A DNA stretch of 64,000 nt from Streptomyces smyrnaeus. GTDB lineage: Bacteria; Actinomycetota; Actinomycetes; Streptomycetales; Streptomycetaceae. The position numbers were made by a program, and so were the translations under genes. The notes under the pieces are model-generated. The model was not told where the DNA came from. It saw only the letters and a program-made list of their open reading frames with translations, and made no database searches. Location of the stretch: NCBI RefSeq assembly GCF_017676345.1, contig NZ_JAFFZM010000007.1:124001-188000 (forward strand). The letters are read 5' to 3'. Below, one piece after another: positions 52,242 to 61,673 of the stretch (the stretch's first letter is position 1; each line of letters opens with the position of its first letter).

Positions 52242-53525
52242 TCACGAGTCTTCGTTGCTGGTAGCGGCTCGGTCTGTGGGCAGGGAGCAGTCGGTGGGCA
52301 CGGGGCGAGGGAGGGCTCTTGCCGTTCGATGTCCCCCAGCGCCGCGTTGTTCCCCAGGGCTGCGTTCGCTGCTCGCCCGGGCTGCTCCGGGAGTTTCGGG
52401 TTCAGGGAGGCCTCGAAGGGCCAGCCATGCCAACAGCGGCATCGCGGCGAGCGGCAGAAGTGCCGTGTGCAGCGTTGTGTGGTCGGCGAGCAGGCCCAGC
52501 AGCGGTGTGAAGACGCCACCGACGGATATGGCGAGTCCGAGGGTGACGCCGCTGGCCGTACCGGCGTTCCTGGGCAGATAGTCCTGAGCCAGAGTGACCT
52601 GCAGGGAGAACGGGACGTAGAGCCCGACGGCGGTCAGCACGATGAAGGGGTAGATCAGCCCACCGGGAGCCAGGAGGAGCAGGCCGACCGACGCTGCGGC
52701 ACCGATGTAGGACCATCTGCTCACAACGATGCGGTCCCAGCGTCCGGCAAGCCTCCCTCCGAGGAGGGTCCCGACCGCGCCACCGGCGTAGAGCGCGAAG
52801 ACGGCCGCCGAACCGGCAACACTTCCGGTGACCTTCTGCTGCGCGTAGAGGGCGACGAACGTGCTCAGACCGACGAAGACGATGGAGCGGCAGGCCACCG
52901 CCACCGTCAGTCGTCCGAAGGAGCGCCAGTCCTGGCGGCGCGTGCGGGGTGCTGTCTCGCTCCGGGAAGCCGGCCGAGAAGTCCGGCCGAGGTGGCGGAT
53001 CACGGGCACGCATGTCAGCACGCCGATGGCTGCCGGTGCGAGCAGCAGGGGTGTGAACCGTAGCCCGCCCGACGCCGCCACTGCTGCGACCATCAGTGGG
53101 GCCGCCGCGAAGCCCAGGTTCCCGCCCAGCGAGAACCAGCTCATCGCACGGTGGCTTCCAGCACTCGCCGTCCGGGCCAACTGCGTGGAGACGGGGTGGT
53201 AGGCGGCGATCGCGATCCCGGCGAGAGCGATGAAGACCAGGGTCGGACCGTACTCGCCCACGATCCCGCTGACGGCGATCCCGACCCCGCTGATCGCGGT
53301 GCTCACCGGCAGCAGCCACGGCATCCGCCTCCGATCGCTCAGCGCGCCGAAGGCCGGCTGAGTCACTGAGGACAGGAGCGAGGCGGCGGTGACGATGCCT
53401 GACGCGGCCGCGTATTCGTAGTGCCGCTCGGCGATGAACAGGGGAACCAGGGCCGCAACTGAGCCCTGGTAGACGTCGACGCAGGCGTGCCCGATGCACA
53501 GCAGGATGATGATGTTCCGTTGCAT
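52242..53525 (-). CDS. MFS transporter (fosmidomycin-resistance-like)
   Basis: A 427-residue, 12-helix MFS protein. The opening IILLCIGHACVDVYQGSVAALVPLFIAE closely resembles Fsr-type transporters (HxxxDxxxGxxxxLxP), and the loop motif FGALSDRRRMPWLLP is the MFS signature between helices 2 and 3. The last 50 residues are soluble and polar. The ATG at 53525 has AAGG nine bases upstream. It is divergent from an AraC-type regulator with a 150-bp shared region, so it is likely induced by a compound that it exports. Confidence 0.92.
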   Translation of the reverse strand: MQRNIIILLCIGHACVDVYQGSVAALVPLFIAERHYEYAAASGIVTAASLLSSVTQPAFGALSDRRRMPWLLPVSTAISGVGIAVSGIVGEYGPTLVFIALAGIAIAAYHPVSTQLARTASAGSHRAMSWFSLGGNLGFAAAPLMVAAVAASGGLRFTPLLLAPAAIGVLTCVPVIRHLGRTSRPASRSETAPRTRRQDWRSFGRLTVAVACRSIVFVGLSTFVALYAQQKVTGSVAGSAAVFALYAGGAVGTLLGGRLAGRWDRIVVSRWSYIGAAASVGLLLLAPGGLIYPFIVLTAVGLYVPFSLQVTLAQDYLPRNAGTASGVTLGLAISVGGVFTPLLGLLADHTTLHTALLPLAAMPLLAWLALRGLPEPETPGAARASSERSPGEQRGAGGHRTARALPRPVPTDCSLPTDRAATSNEDS

Positions 53526-53674
53526 GCGGATCATCCTTGAGGCTGTCACCTCGCGGCGGGTATCGATAATCTGCCGGGTAATGCCTCCAACCGGCCACTC
53601 CTGGTCGAGTCGGTCCGGACCCCCGGGCAGTGGTCCGGGGCGGAGGTCCGGACCGAGCAGCGCGGCGGTGTCTC

Positions 53675-54424
53675 ATGACAGCGGTGATTCATCAACGAGT
53701 TGCACCCACCAGGTCACAAGTCCTGAGCCCAGGGTCGTGCATCGCTGCACATCGGCATGAGGAAGACCAGGTGGTCTACTCGAGCCGAGGCATCCTGGCG
53801 ATCCGAACCCCGTCGGGCTCGTGGATCGCTCCCCCGGATCGTGCGATCTGGGTGCCTGCCGGAGTTGCACACGAGCACACTGCTTACGGGTCGGTCGAAC
53901 TCCGTCTGGTCGGGATGCGCGGGACGCGTATCTGCACCGGTGCGCTCGGTACGGGTCGGCCGGAAGTCCTTCGAGTGACACCTTTGCTGCGGGAACTGAT
54001 CAAGGAATGCGCCGGTGACGAGAACGCCGAGCAGCCGGAGCGCCGAAGGATGCGTGCGGTCCTGCGGGACCAGCTGGCCGTCGCGGAGCCGTTGCCCGGT
54101 TTCCTGCCCGCGCCAACGGCACCGGTACTCCGCGACGTCGCCGGCCTCTTCCTCGCCGACCCGGCGGAGCCCCGCACACTCGCGGAGTTGGGCCGGGCCG
54201 TAGGGGCGAGTGAACGCACGCTCTCGCGTCTGTTCAAGGCCGATGTCGGGATGAGCTTTTCGCAGTGGCGAGTGCGACTGCGCTTGCACCACGCGCTGAC
54301 GTTGCTGGCTGACGGGCTTCCCGTCACAACGGTTGCGCACCGGTGTGGCTGGTCGTCGGCCAGCGCGTTCATCACTGCGTTCAAGACTGCGTTCGGCTAC
54401 ACGCCGGGGAGCCGTGTCCGTTGA
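53675..54424 (+). CDS. AraC-family transcriptional regulator
   Basis: A 249-residue protein. An N-terminal cupin-like ligand domain (HRHEEDQVVYSSRGILAIRTPSGSWIAPPDRAIWVPAGVAHEH) is followed by the double helix-turn-helix (TLAELGRAVGASERTLSRLFKADVGMSFSQW and LPVTTVAHRCGWSSASAFITAFKTAFGYTPG). It is divergent from the MFS transporter and probably regulates it. Its 3' end overlaps the convergent phosphoesterase gene by 28 bp. Confidence 0.93.
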   Translation: MTAVIHQRVAPTRSQVLSPGSCIAAHRHEEDQVVYSSRGILAIRTPSGSWIAPPDRAIWVPAGVAHEHTAYGSVELRLVGMRGTRICTGALGTGRPEVLRVTPLLRELIKECAGDENAEQPERRRMRAVLRDQLAVAEPLPGFLPAPTAPVLRDVAGLFLADPAEPRTLAELGRAVGASERTLSRLFKADVGMSFSQWRVRLRLHHALTLLADGLPVTTVAHRCGWSSASAFITAFKTAFGYTPGSRVR

Positions 54425-55185
54425 GCCGGAGGCCGGCCATCGCGCGGTCCGAACGTCATCAGTGCCTCGACGTCGTCGGCCGGCGTCCCGACGTAATCGT
54501 CGAGCCACTGCTCGACTCCGGGCAGGGCGGAGCGCCGTGCCGTCTCCCAGATCAGCTTCTCCCTGTCCAGCGAAGTGTGGCGCAGTGTGATGGCGCCGTC
54601 GTGCAGCAGAGCCCAGTGGGCGCCCGCCCGACCGTACGGGAGGCCGACGCTGCCCGGGTTGACGACGGTCCGTCCGGCCGCCAGCCGCATGAACGGCATA
54701 TGGGTGTGGCCGCAGACGACGGTGGAGACGTACGGTGGAACGTCCTCGAAGACCTCCTTCCACCGCTCGATGCGGCTGTCGACGAGCACGACCTCCTGGT
54801 CGTCGCGGGGCGTCGCGTGACAGAACAGGACGGGACCGAAGCCGTCGATCTCCATGGTCACCTGCTCCGGCATGGCGTCCAGGAGCTGCTGGTGGTGGGG
54901 CCGCAGCTGCTCTGCTCCCCAGACCGACACGGGGTCGTCGTCCAGGCCCACGTCGACACCACGTGACATCTGCAGCAGCTCGCGGTCGGCGTTGCCACGT
55001 AGGAGGACCGCTCGGTCGCCGAGGCTCACCAGCCGGTCCAACACCTCGGCAGGCTCCGGCCCCCAGACGTGGTCCCCTGTCACGGCGATCAGATCCGCGG
55101 AGACCACCGCAGGCTCTGCGAGCACCTGATCGAGCGGTTCGAGCATCCCATGGATGTCGGACAGGACTGCCACCGTTCTCACCAT
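54397..55185 (-). CDS. Calcineurin-like metallophosphoesterase (YfcE/ApaH-like)
   Basis: A 262-residue metallophosphoesterase. The metal-binding motifs are in order: LSDIHG (residues about 8-13), TGDHVWG (about 37-43, Asp then His replacing the usual GDxxDRG), LLRGNADREL (GNxD/H), FCHATPRD and the late VCGHTHMP. It hydrolyses a phosphomono- or diester with a two-metal centre; the substrate is not predictable. It converges on the AraC gene with a 28-bp overlap. Confidence 0.93.
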   Translation of the reverse strand: MVRTVAVLSDIHGMLEPLDQVLAEPAVVSADLIAVTGDHVWGPEPAEVLDRLVSLGDRAVLLRGNADRELLQMSRGVDVGLDDDPVSVWGAEQLRPHHQQLLDAMPEQVTMEIDGFGPVLFCHATPRDDQEVVLVDSRIERWKEVFEDVPPYVSTVVCGHTHMPFMRLAAGRTVVNPGSVGLPYGRAGAHWALLHDGAITLRHTSLDREKLIWETARRSALPGVEQWLDDYVGTPADDVEALMTFGPRDGRPPAQRTRLPGV

Positions 55186-55541
55186 TTCCGGAATCCTTCC
55201 GCGCGTAGCGCCACAGCAGACGTCACCTGCTGACAGTAGGGAAGCAGATCAGTAAGCACGGGCCCGATCGCAGAATCCGGGTTCCGAGCCCCCCAATGCC
55301 GCTCTGTTCTTGCAGGGGTTCGATGCGGCTCACTCGACCGCGTCTCCACCGAGTTCACCGGCCCTTCGAAGGCGGGCGCGCGAGGTGACCCTGGGAGCGA
55401 CAACAACGGCGACCATGAGGGCCATGCCGGTCGGTGCTCCAGGAGTACGCGCACTCGGCGATCCGCTGTCGGCCAGGCCTGCAACACTGGTCGCTGCAGC
55501 ACTGGTTCAGGATCACACTGAATGCCGAGTGGAGGGCTTGG
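55186..55541. other. Intergenic region upstream of the protease-NTPase locus
   Basis: About 355 bases; no supportable gene. It should contain the promoter of the Trypco2-protease operon. Confidence 0.45.
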
Positions 55542-55874
55542 ATGGGCGGCGACGACCAAGAGGTGCCGGGAATCGGACTCAGCGAGGCCGTCCAGACGCT
55601 ACGCGCCGAACTGCTCGCCGCTCAGCGCGACCCGAGTCACCAGGACATCCAGTTCCCGATCCAGAACATCACCATCGAGCTGCAGGTGGCCGCCACACGC
55701 TCGGCGGACGGCAAGGCGGGTTTCAAGGTCCCGTTCGTCAACGCCGAGTTGGGCGCGGGCACCGGCTGGCAGAAGGAGCACCTGCAGACGGTCACCGTGG
55801 TGTTCGACGCGCCCGTCGACCATGCCGGCAACCCGGTCAGAGTGGTCTCGGCCGGGGATGAGCTGAAGGGTTAG
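55542..55874 (+). CDS. Trypco2-like small protein
   Basis: A 110-residue protein with GGAGG seven bases before the ATG. The domain GLSEAVQTLRAELLAAQRDPSHQDIQFPIQNITIELQVAATRSADGKAGFKVPFVNAELGAG is the pattern of trypsin-co-occurring domain 2 (Trypco2): an N-terminal helix, then beta strands with ELQV and GFKVPFVNAELG. Such proteins occur beside or fused to trypsin-like proteases in NTP-dependent conflict systems. It ends seven bases before the protease-NTPase gene, so the two form an operon. Confidence 0.85.
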   Translation: MGGDDQEVPGIGLSEAVQTLRAELLAAQRDPSHQDIQFPIQNITIELQVAATRSADGKAGFKVPFVNAELGAGTGWQKEHLQTVTVVFDAPVDHAGNPVRVVSAGDELKG

Positions 55875-55881
55875 CCGCGTC

Positions 55882-56466
55882 GTGGTGGCCTTGGCGGACC
55901 GGGTGGTCGAAGTTGTCAGCGACTTCGGCCCGAGCGCCTCGCCGAGATACCGGTACGGCTCCGGCTGCGTCATGTCCGGGCGGACCGTGCTCACTGCGGC
56001 GCACGCGGTGGCGGGCGCCGACTCGGTGTGGGTACGGGGCCGCGACAAACGGCGGCTGGAAGCCCGCGTTGATCCCGCGTTCGTCGGCGATCCGGAAACC
56101 GTCGACCTCGCGCTGGTCGAGCTCGACGAGGACACGGCATTCCCGGCGCTGCCGGCTGCCGTCGTGGACCGTTGCAGTGCCGTACCCGAGGTCATCGATC
56201 GCTGCCATATCGTCGGTTACCCGGCTTTCAAGGAGCGTACGGCGCACGGGGTGACGGTCAGGGACACCGTGGGCGTCGGCGGGCACATCTCTGTGCTGGC
56301 GAACCTGGTCAGCGAACTGCTCACGCTGCACGTCACCGCGTCCCCTCGTCCGTTGCCGCAGCACGGGCAGTCGTTGGCCCGAACGGAGTGGTCCGGCAAA
56401 GTCGGGCGCCCCTGTCTGGGCCGGCGAGTACCTCGTCGGCGTCGTCACCGAGCACTCGCCTCGTGA
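55882..56466 (+). CDS. Trypsin-like serine protease domain (frameshifted from NTPase)
   Basis: The first part of a larger gene. The chymotrypsin-fold triad is visible: His in VLTAAHAVAG (about residue 41), Asp in VDLALVELDED (about 75) and Ser in GKSGAPVW. The Ser motif lies beyond a frame change. In the starting frame EWSG is followed by KVGRPC, but dropping one A from the AAA at 56398-56400 gives EWSGKSGAPVWAG, then GEYLVGVVTEHSP, and joins the downstream NTPase frame without a stop. Either a one-base insertion, a sequencing error or slippage separates protease from NTPase. GTG at 55882 is the likely start. Confidence 0.85.
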   Translation: MVALADRVVEVVSDFGPSASPRYRYGSGCVMSGRTVLTAAHAVAGADSVWVRGRDKRRLEARVDPAFVGDPETVDLALVELDEDTAFPALPAAVVDRCSAVPEVIDRCHIVGYPAFKERTAHGVTVRDTVGVGGHISVLANLVSELLTLHVTASPRPLPQHGQSLARTEWSGKVGRPCLGRRVPRRRRHRALAS

Positions 56467-56512
56467 GGGGGCGTCGGCGCTCACCGTCACGCCGCTCGCA
56501 CACCTCGAACGG

Positions 56513-59500
56513 TTGAGCAACGCGGAGCTGTGGTGGCAGAGGCTCGGCGTGGAGAGCGCGGCCGGGCTGGTACGCCTGCCCGTGCCCGGCGGCGAGCGGC
56601 AGCGCCCTGCCTACACCGCGACCCTGCGCGAGATCCACGCGCGTACTCCCCTGCTGCTGAACCGGGAGCGTGAGCTCGCCGACATCGCGGCGTTCGCCGT
56701 CAGCGACCAGAGCTACCGCTGGCTGGTCGGTGGTGCCTGGGCCGGGAAGACCTCGCTGGCAGCAGAGGTCGTGCTGGGCGCGATGCCGCCGCAGGTCCGC
56801 GTGGTCGCGTACTTCCTGTCCCGGCGGGAAGCCGACGCCGACAGCAACCACTTCCTCGCCGCGGTCGTTCCGCAGCTCGCGTATCTGCTCGACGAGGACC
56901 CGCCGGACCCCGACCTGCATGTGTTCCGGGCGCTCTGGGAACGGGCGACGGCGTGGGCCGCCCGACACGACCGCCATCTCCTGCTGGTCGTCGATGCGCT
57001 CGATGAGGACCAGCAGCCGCAAGGGTCGCCGAGTGTGGCCGCTCTTCTGCCCTCGCTCGCGGGCGGAGCCGCGCATGTGCTGGTGACCAGCCGCCCGCAC
57101 CCCGATCTGCCGACCGATCTCCCGGTCGACCATCCGCTGCGAGGCGTCACCCCGGTGCCCGTCCGGCAGAGCGCTGAGGCACGGGCGGTGGAGCAGCGGG
57201 CCAGGCAGGAGATCGAAGAGCTCCTCCGCGGCACCGATCCGCAGGTCGACCTGGCTGTCGAGGTCCTCGGCCTGCTGGCCGCCGCGTCCGGGCCGCTGGC
57301 CATCGACGATCTGACTGCTCTGACCGGCGAACGTCCGCGCACCGTCCGGCGCTTCGTCACGGAACGCGCGGCACGCAGCCTGCAGCCGGTGGGCGCGGAA
57401 GGGCAGCGACGGTACCAGTTCGCGCACGCTGCCCTGCTCGACTACTGCGCGAACAGCGAGGACACCAGTGAGCCGGAGTTCTGGGCCCGCATTCACCGTT
57501 GGGCGCGGGAGTGGCAGGCCAAGGGCTGGCCGGTCGACACGACCCCTCGCTATCTCCTGGACTCCTACCCCACCGTGCTGGCCCCCCTCGACCGGGACGA
57601 GTTCCGCCTCCTCGTCACGGACATCCGCTGGCAGGACACAGCCGTTCGCAGCATCGGCGTCGACGCTGTGCTCCCTCATATGCGCAAGGCCCGGCTCGTC
57701 ACGCAGGCGGGGAGCTCGATCTCGGAGAAGCTGATCGTGGCGCAAGCACACAATCTCCGTCCTCCGCTTCCTGTCGAGCGACCCGGCTACGTCGTCGGAC
57801 AGTTGATCCTGCAGGCCCAGCTCGACCACGACTCGCCGACCGAACGGCACGGCCGGGAACGCCTCAAGGAGCTCGATCGCGAGGTTCCGTTCCCGCTGTG
57901 GGCACGACGCACCAACCCCGCACTGGCGTACGAGCTCGGTATCCATCCGGGCGGGGTCTCCGCCCTGACCGTGTTGGCGGACGGCCGGATCGTGACGGCG
58001 GGCGGTGCCCGCGGCAGCCTGTTGCTGTGGGATCCGACGCTGCCCGGCTCCCGGCCACGCGAGATGGGCGAGCACGGCCTGGGCGTCACCGCGATGACCA
58101 GTACGCCGGAGGACGCGATCGTCGCCGCCACGGCTTCCGGCCGGATGTTCCTCTGGAGCCGGACCTCCAAGGGTGCTCCGGACTTCGAGTTCTCCGCACG
58201 CGCGGGCTCGGTGGCGCACCTGGTGGTGCTCCCGGACGGCCGGTTGGTGAGCGCGACCCGGGAGGCCGGGCCGTTGCTGGTGTGGGACCTCACCGCACCG
58301 GCGCAGGGCCCGATGCCGCTACGCCGCTACAACGACGCTGTGGACGCGGTCCTCGGGCTGCCTGACGGCAGGGTGCTGACGGCATCCGGACCCGAAGGCC
58401 GGCTGGATCTCTGGGAGCCGCACGCCGGGCAGCCGGAGCAGCGGCCACTGCGCGTCGGCGCGCACGGCGAGCGGATCACCGGCATGGCCCTGTTGTGCGA
58501 CGGGCTCCTCGCGACCGTCGGCAAAGGTGAGGGACGGGTACTGCTGTGGGAGTCGACCGAGCCCGGTACGACGCCGTTCGAGCTGGGCAGGCACGGCGAC
58601 CACCCAGACCAGGGGCACCCGGACTCCGTGCACGCAGTGGGCACGATCACTCCGAGCGAACTGGTGACGGCATCCGGCCCCGAAGGCCGGCTGCTCGTCT
58701 GGTGGCTCCGTGCGACGGGATACTCCCTGGGGCCTCGTGGACGGAAGATCAATTGGGATTCGATGCGGCTCAACCGCGAGCCGGTCCCGTTCGGTTTCCA
58801 CGGTGAGGCCGTCCGCCAGTTGTCGGCGGTGTCCCACGACCGGCTGATCAGCGCCGGCCGTGACAGCGGCCGACTGCTGGGGTGGGACGCGACCTTCCTG
58901 TACAGCTACCGCTCCGCCTACCACGAACCCGTCCACGCGCTCGCCGCCCTGCCCGACGGGCGGCTGGTCAGCGCCTCCCGCTGGAAAGGCGACCTGCTGA
59001 TCTGGGACCCGGCCGATGGCGGCCGGCAACCGACCACGTTGGGCAGCGCGGGCGCCCACGTCGACGCCCTCGCGGTGCTGCCGGACGGACACGTCGTCAC
59101 CCAGTCCGCGGCCCGCACCGGAGCGCCGGCGGAGTTGCTGATCTGGGACCCCGCGAGATCGCAGGAGCCTCCGCGGTCCCTCGGGTTCGTGGGGACACAC
59201 GCCGTTCCGCTCGTCGTGCTTCCGACCGGGTACGTCGTCACCGCGGGCGGGCGGCTCGGGCTGGCGGTCTGGGACCACACGCTTCCGGGCTCGGACCCCG
59301 CGGTCGTCGCCGGGCTCGTCGAGCCGGTCGATCACCTGCTCGCAGTCTCCGCACGTCACGTCATCACCGCGTCCGGCGACCACGGCCAACTGCTGCTGTG
59401 GGACCTCACAACGGCGGACGGACCGTTCGAACTCGGCCGACTCGGACGGAAGGTCAAGACCATGCTGGCGCTGACCGAGACCACCCTGCTCACAGTGGGC

Positions 59501-59797
59501 GCCGGCCCAGGCGATCTCTACCTGTGGGATCTGACCGAACCGTTCCCGCACCCGAGGAAGATCGGCCACCACGGCCGGGATCTGGCAGCCGCCGCCCTCA
59601 CCGACGGGCGCTTTGTCACCGCGGGCGACTCCGATCACGTACGGATCTGGCAGCACGACGGCAGGTCCACCGTGCTGTGCGCAACAAGCTCGATCCGAGC
59701 GCTGGCCACCGCACCGGCCACGGGCGGCCGGCATGTCTTTCTCGCCAGCGAACTCGGCGGGCTCTCGGCGTGGTGGGTACCGGCTCTCTGGTTCTAG
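56513..59797 (+). CDS. STAND-type NTPase with C-terminal double beta-propeller
   Basis: A 1094-residue frame whose coding sequence really begins upstream (SGAPVWAG at about 56399) as the continuation of the protease. P-loop: GGAWAGKTSL; Walker B: LLLVVDALDED; sensor: VLVTSRPHPD; these define a NACHT/STAND NTPase, followed by a winged-helix-like region (about residues 250-330). From about residue 470 there are some 14 repeats of the type ALPDGRLVSASRxxGDLLIWDP, enough for two seven-bladed propellers. The whole corrected protein would be about 1304 residues. It is likely a sensor-switch-protease of a defence system: propeller senses, NTPase oligomerises, protease acts. Confidence 0.9.
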   Translation: MSNAELWWQRLGVESAAGLVRLPVPGGERQRPAYTATLREIHARTPLLLNRERELADIAAFAVSDQSYRWLVGGAWAGKTSLAAEVVLGAMPPQVRVVAYFLSRREADADSNHFLAAVVPQLAYLLDEDPPDPDLHVFRALWERATAWAARHDRHLLLVVDALDEDQQPQGSPSVAALLPSLAGGAAHVLVTSRPHPDLPTDLPVDHPLRGVTPVPVRQSAEARAVEQRARQEIEELLRGTDPQVDLAVEVLGLLAAASGPLAIDDLTALTGERPRTVRRFVTERAARSLQPVGAEGQRRYQFAHAALLDYCANSEDTSEPEFWARIHRWAREWQAKGWPVDTTPRYLLDSYPTVLAPLDRDEFRLLVTDIRWQDTAVRSIGVDAVLPHMRKARLVTQAGSSISEKLIVAQAHNLRPPLPVERPGYVVGQLILQAQLDHDSPTERHGRERLKELDREVPFPLWARRTNPALAYELGIHPGGVSALTVLADGRIVTAGGARGSLLLWDPTLPGSRPREMGEHGLGVTAMTSTPEDAIVAATASGRMFLWSRTSKGAPDFEFSARAGSVAHLVVLPDGRLVSATREAGPLLVWDLTAPAQGPMPLRRYNDAVDAVLGLPDGRVLTASGPEGRLDLWEPHAGQPEQRPLRVGAHGERITGMALLCDGLLATVGKGEGRVLLWESTEPGTTPFELGRHGDHPDQGHPDSVHAVGTITPSELVTASGPEGRLLVWWLRATGYSLGPRGRKINWDSMRLNREPVPFGFHGEAVRQLSAVSHDRLISAGRDSGRLLGWDATFLYSYRSAYHEPVHALAALPDGRLVSASRWKGDLLIWDPADGGRQPTTLGSAGAHVDALAVLPDGHVVTQSAARTGAPAELLIWDPARSQEPPRSLGFVGTHAVPLVVLPTGYVVTAGGRLGLAVWDHTLPGSDPAVVAGLVEPVDHLLAVSARHVITASGDHGQLLLWDLTTADGPFELGRLGRKVKTMLALTETTLLTVGAGPGDLYLWDLTEPFPHPRKIGHHGRDLAAAALTDGRFVTAGDSDHVRIWQHDGRSTVLCATSSIRALATAPATGGRHVFLASELGGLSAWWVPALWF

Positions 59798-59936
59798 GGG
59801 CCGTCCTCCGCGGGACCGGCAGCTGCCGTCGGGATCGATAGCGCGCACCGCAGCTGCAGCACACGGCTTCGGTTCGTCGGCATGAGGTTGTGCGAGAGTC
59901 CTGGTGCGGGCGGGGCTGCCGGTAGTGTGCGGACGT

Positions 59937-60470
59937 ATGGACAGCGTTGAACTGTGCGAGTTCGTAACGGTCTTCGGGCACGCGATCGGCCGTGTCGAGG
60001 AGACTGGCGAGCGGGTGTCCGTCACCGACGGCGGCGAGCCAGTGGGCGTGCTCCTCCCGGCGGCCGAGCTGGCGGAGTTGGAGCACTTTGCGCAACGGGT
60101 CCACGGCGGTCCGAGACCGCGACCACGGGTGATACGGGAGCGCCCGGTCGGCCCGGAGCAGCGGGGCCCCTACATCAGATATGTGCACGCCGACGGCCTG
60201 CGGATGACGTTCGCACGGGACCGGGTGGTCGTGGCCGAGCTGCGCTCCGTGGACGAGCTCATCTGGTACACGCCGGGCGAGACACCATTCGCTCCGAACG
60301 CGCCGCTGGCTTTCCTCAACCCGCACATCCGCCGCGCGGAAGAAGAAACCGACTGGGCGGACGGCATTCCGCTGTTCTTCGCCGGGCTGGAACGAGCCTT
60401 CGGCCTGTCCCTGCCCCGGGACGCGCTCGCATCGGGGCAGGTGCGCTGCGCCCGCCCCGCCCGCCGCTGA
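59937..60470 (+). CDS. Phd/YefM-antitoxin-like fusion protein
   Basis: A 177-residue protein. Residues 1-50 (VFGHAIGRVEETGERVSVTDGGEPVGVLLPAAELAELE) follow the Phd/YefM antitoxin pattern: helix, E-x-G-E, a beta hairpin around the D/R-G-G/K-P turn, then VLLP and a helix. The remaining 120 residues form an unknown domain (YIRYVHADGLRMTFARDRVV, DELIWYTPGETPFAPNAPL). No toxin gene is next to it. It starts 140 bases after the protease-NTPase gene on the same strand, so it might belong to that locus. Confidence 0.8.
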   Translation: MDSVELCEFVTVFGHAIGRVEETGERVSVTDGGEPVGVLLPAAELAELEHFAQRVHGGPRPRPRVIRERPVGPEQRGPYIRYVHADGLRMTFARDRVVVAELRSVDELIWYTPGETPFAPNAPLAFLNPHIRRAEEETDWADGIPLFFAGLERAFGLSLPRDALASGQVRCARPARR

Positions 60471-60620
60471 GCAGACCACGTACAGCCCGTCTCAGCGCAG
60501 CTCGCGATGCGAGCACCTTCACCAGCCCAACGGCAACGAAGAGTTCGGCCGCTCACGCCCCGCGCTGCGTCTTGGCCGCTGTCGCTCGCCCATGGAACCG
60601 CACGGAAGTCAGGCCCAGTC

Positions 60621-61673
60621 ATGGCAGACCAGGAGAACCAGTCGACCGATCAGGCGGCCGACGACGTCGGTGACAATCCCGCTGAGCAGTCGAGCGGCGG
60701 CATCGCCGGTGCTCTCGACGTCCTCCGGCGCCACCGCCGCACGCTGTACGGCTTCACGCTCGGCGTGTCCGCCCTGACCGCCGTGCTCGGCTGCGCGATC
60801 GTCGCCGGGGGATTCGCAGCGACCTGGGACACCTTCGAGGGCGTGCGGGACTACGCGGACTTCAACATCGCCAACGAGGATTCCTATGTGGCTTACGCCG
60901 ACGGCAGTATGCCGCCGTTGCTACGGGCCGGTGCGGTGGTGTCGTTCCTGCTGCTCGTCCTCGCACTTCTTGTCGTCTCCGTCCTGCACGCCGCGTACGC
61001 CGTCGCCGACTCCCACGCCAGGCGCGGCGGCGGCCCGCTCGCCGTCCGCGAGTTGTGGCGCCGCATCCGCCGACGCCTGCCCGCCGCCCTCATGGTCAAC
61101 GCGTTGGCCGGGCTGGTTGTGGGCGCCATGGCGATGGCAGGCCTGGTGCTGTGGGACCTCGTCGACAGGGGCAGGGTGCCCGGTGTCGAGCCCACGCCAC
61201 TGCACGGAACCGCGACCCCGCAGTACACGCTGGTGGGATGGATGCTGCCGATCGCCGTCTGCTGTCTCGGCCCGCTGATGTACTTCCGCCTCTCGGGGGC
61301 GACCGCCGAGACGGTGGTCGAGCGCCGTTCTCCCTTCGTGGCGCTGTACCGCTCCTGGGTGCTGACCCGCCGCGCGCGGTGGCGCACCCTCGGTATGGGT
61401 ACGGCGGTCACTGCGGCCGCTGTGCTCGTCTTCTGGGTGGGCCGGTACGCGGCGGCCCCGCTCGCGCACTTCGCCGGACTCGGCATGCTGTGGCTCAGCG
61501 ACGACAACGTGTGGATCACCGGCGTGCTGGTGGAGATCCTGCCGACCGCCGTGGCCCTTCTCCTGCTGCCTCCGGTGATCATGCCTGTGGTGTGCGCGGT
61601 GTTCGCCCGTCTCCACGGGGATCTGCGCGCACGCGAGGAGGCGACGCCCCCTGGGGGTGCTGTTGACCACTGA
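60621..61673 (+). CDS. Multi-spanning membrane protein
   Basis: A 350-residue protein with an acidic, polar N-terminus (residues 1-40) and about six hydrophobic helices (roughly 48-68, 108-132, 165-188, 213-232, 265-285 and 303-328). One extracytoplasmic loop (EGVRDYADFNIANEDSYVAYAD) is large. No transport or enzyme motif is visible. It follows the Phd-like gene by 150 bases on the same strand. I do not recognise the family. Confidence 0.8.
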   Translation: MADQENQSTDQAADDVGDNPAEQSSGGIAGALDVLRRHRRTLYGFTLGVSALTAVLGCAIVAGGFAATWDTFEGVRDYADFNIANEDSYVAYADGSMPPLLRAGAVVSFLLLVLALLVVSVLHAAYAVADSHARRGGGPLAVRELWRRIRRRLPAALMVNALAGLVVGAMAMAGLVLWDLVDRGRVPGVEPTPLHGTATPQYTLVGWMLPIAVCCLGPLMYFRLSGATAETVVERRSPFVALYRSWVLTRRARWRTLGMGTAVTAAAVLVFWVGRYAAAPLAHFAGLGMLWLSDDNVWITGVLVEILPTAVALLLLPPVIMPVVCAVFARLHGDLRAREEATPPGGAVDH

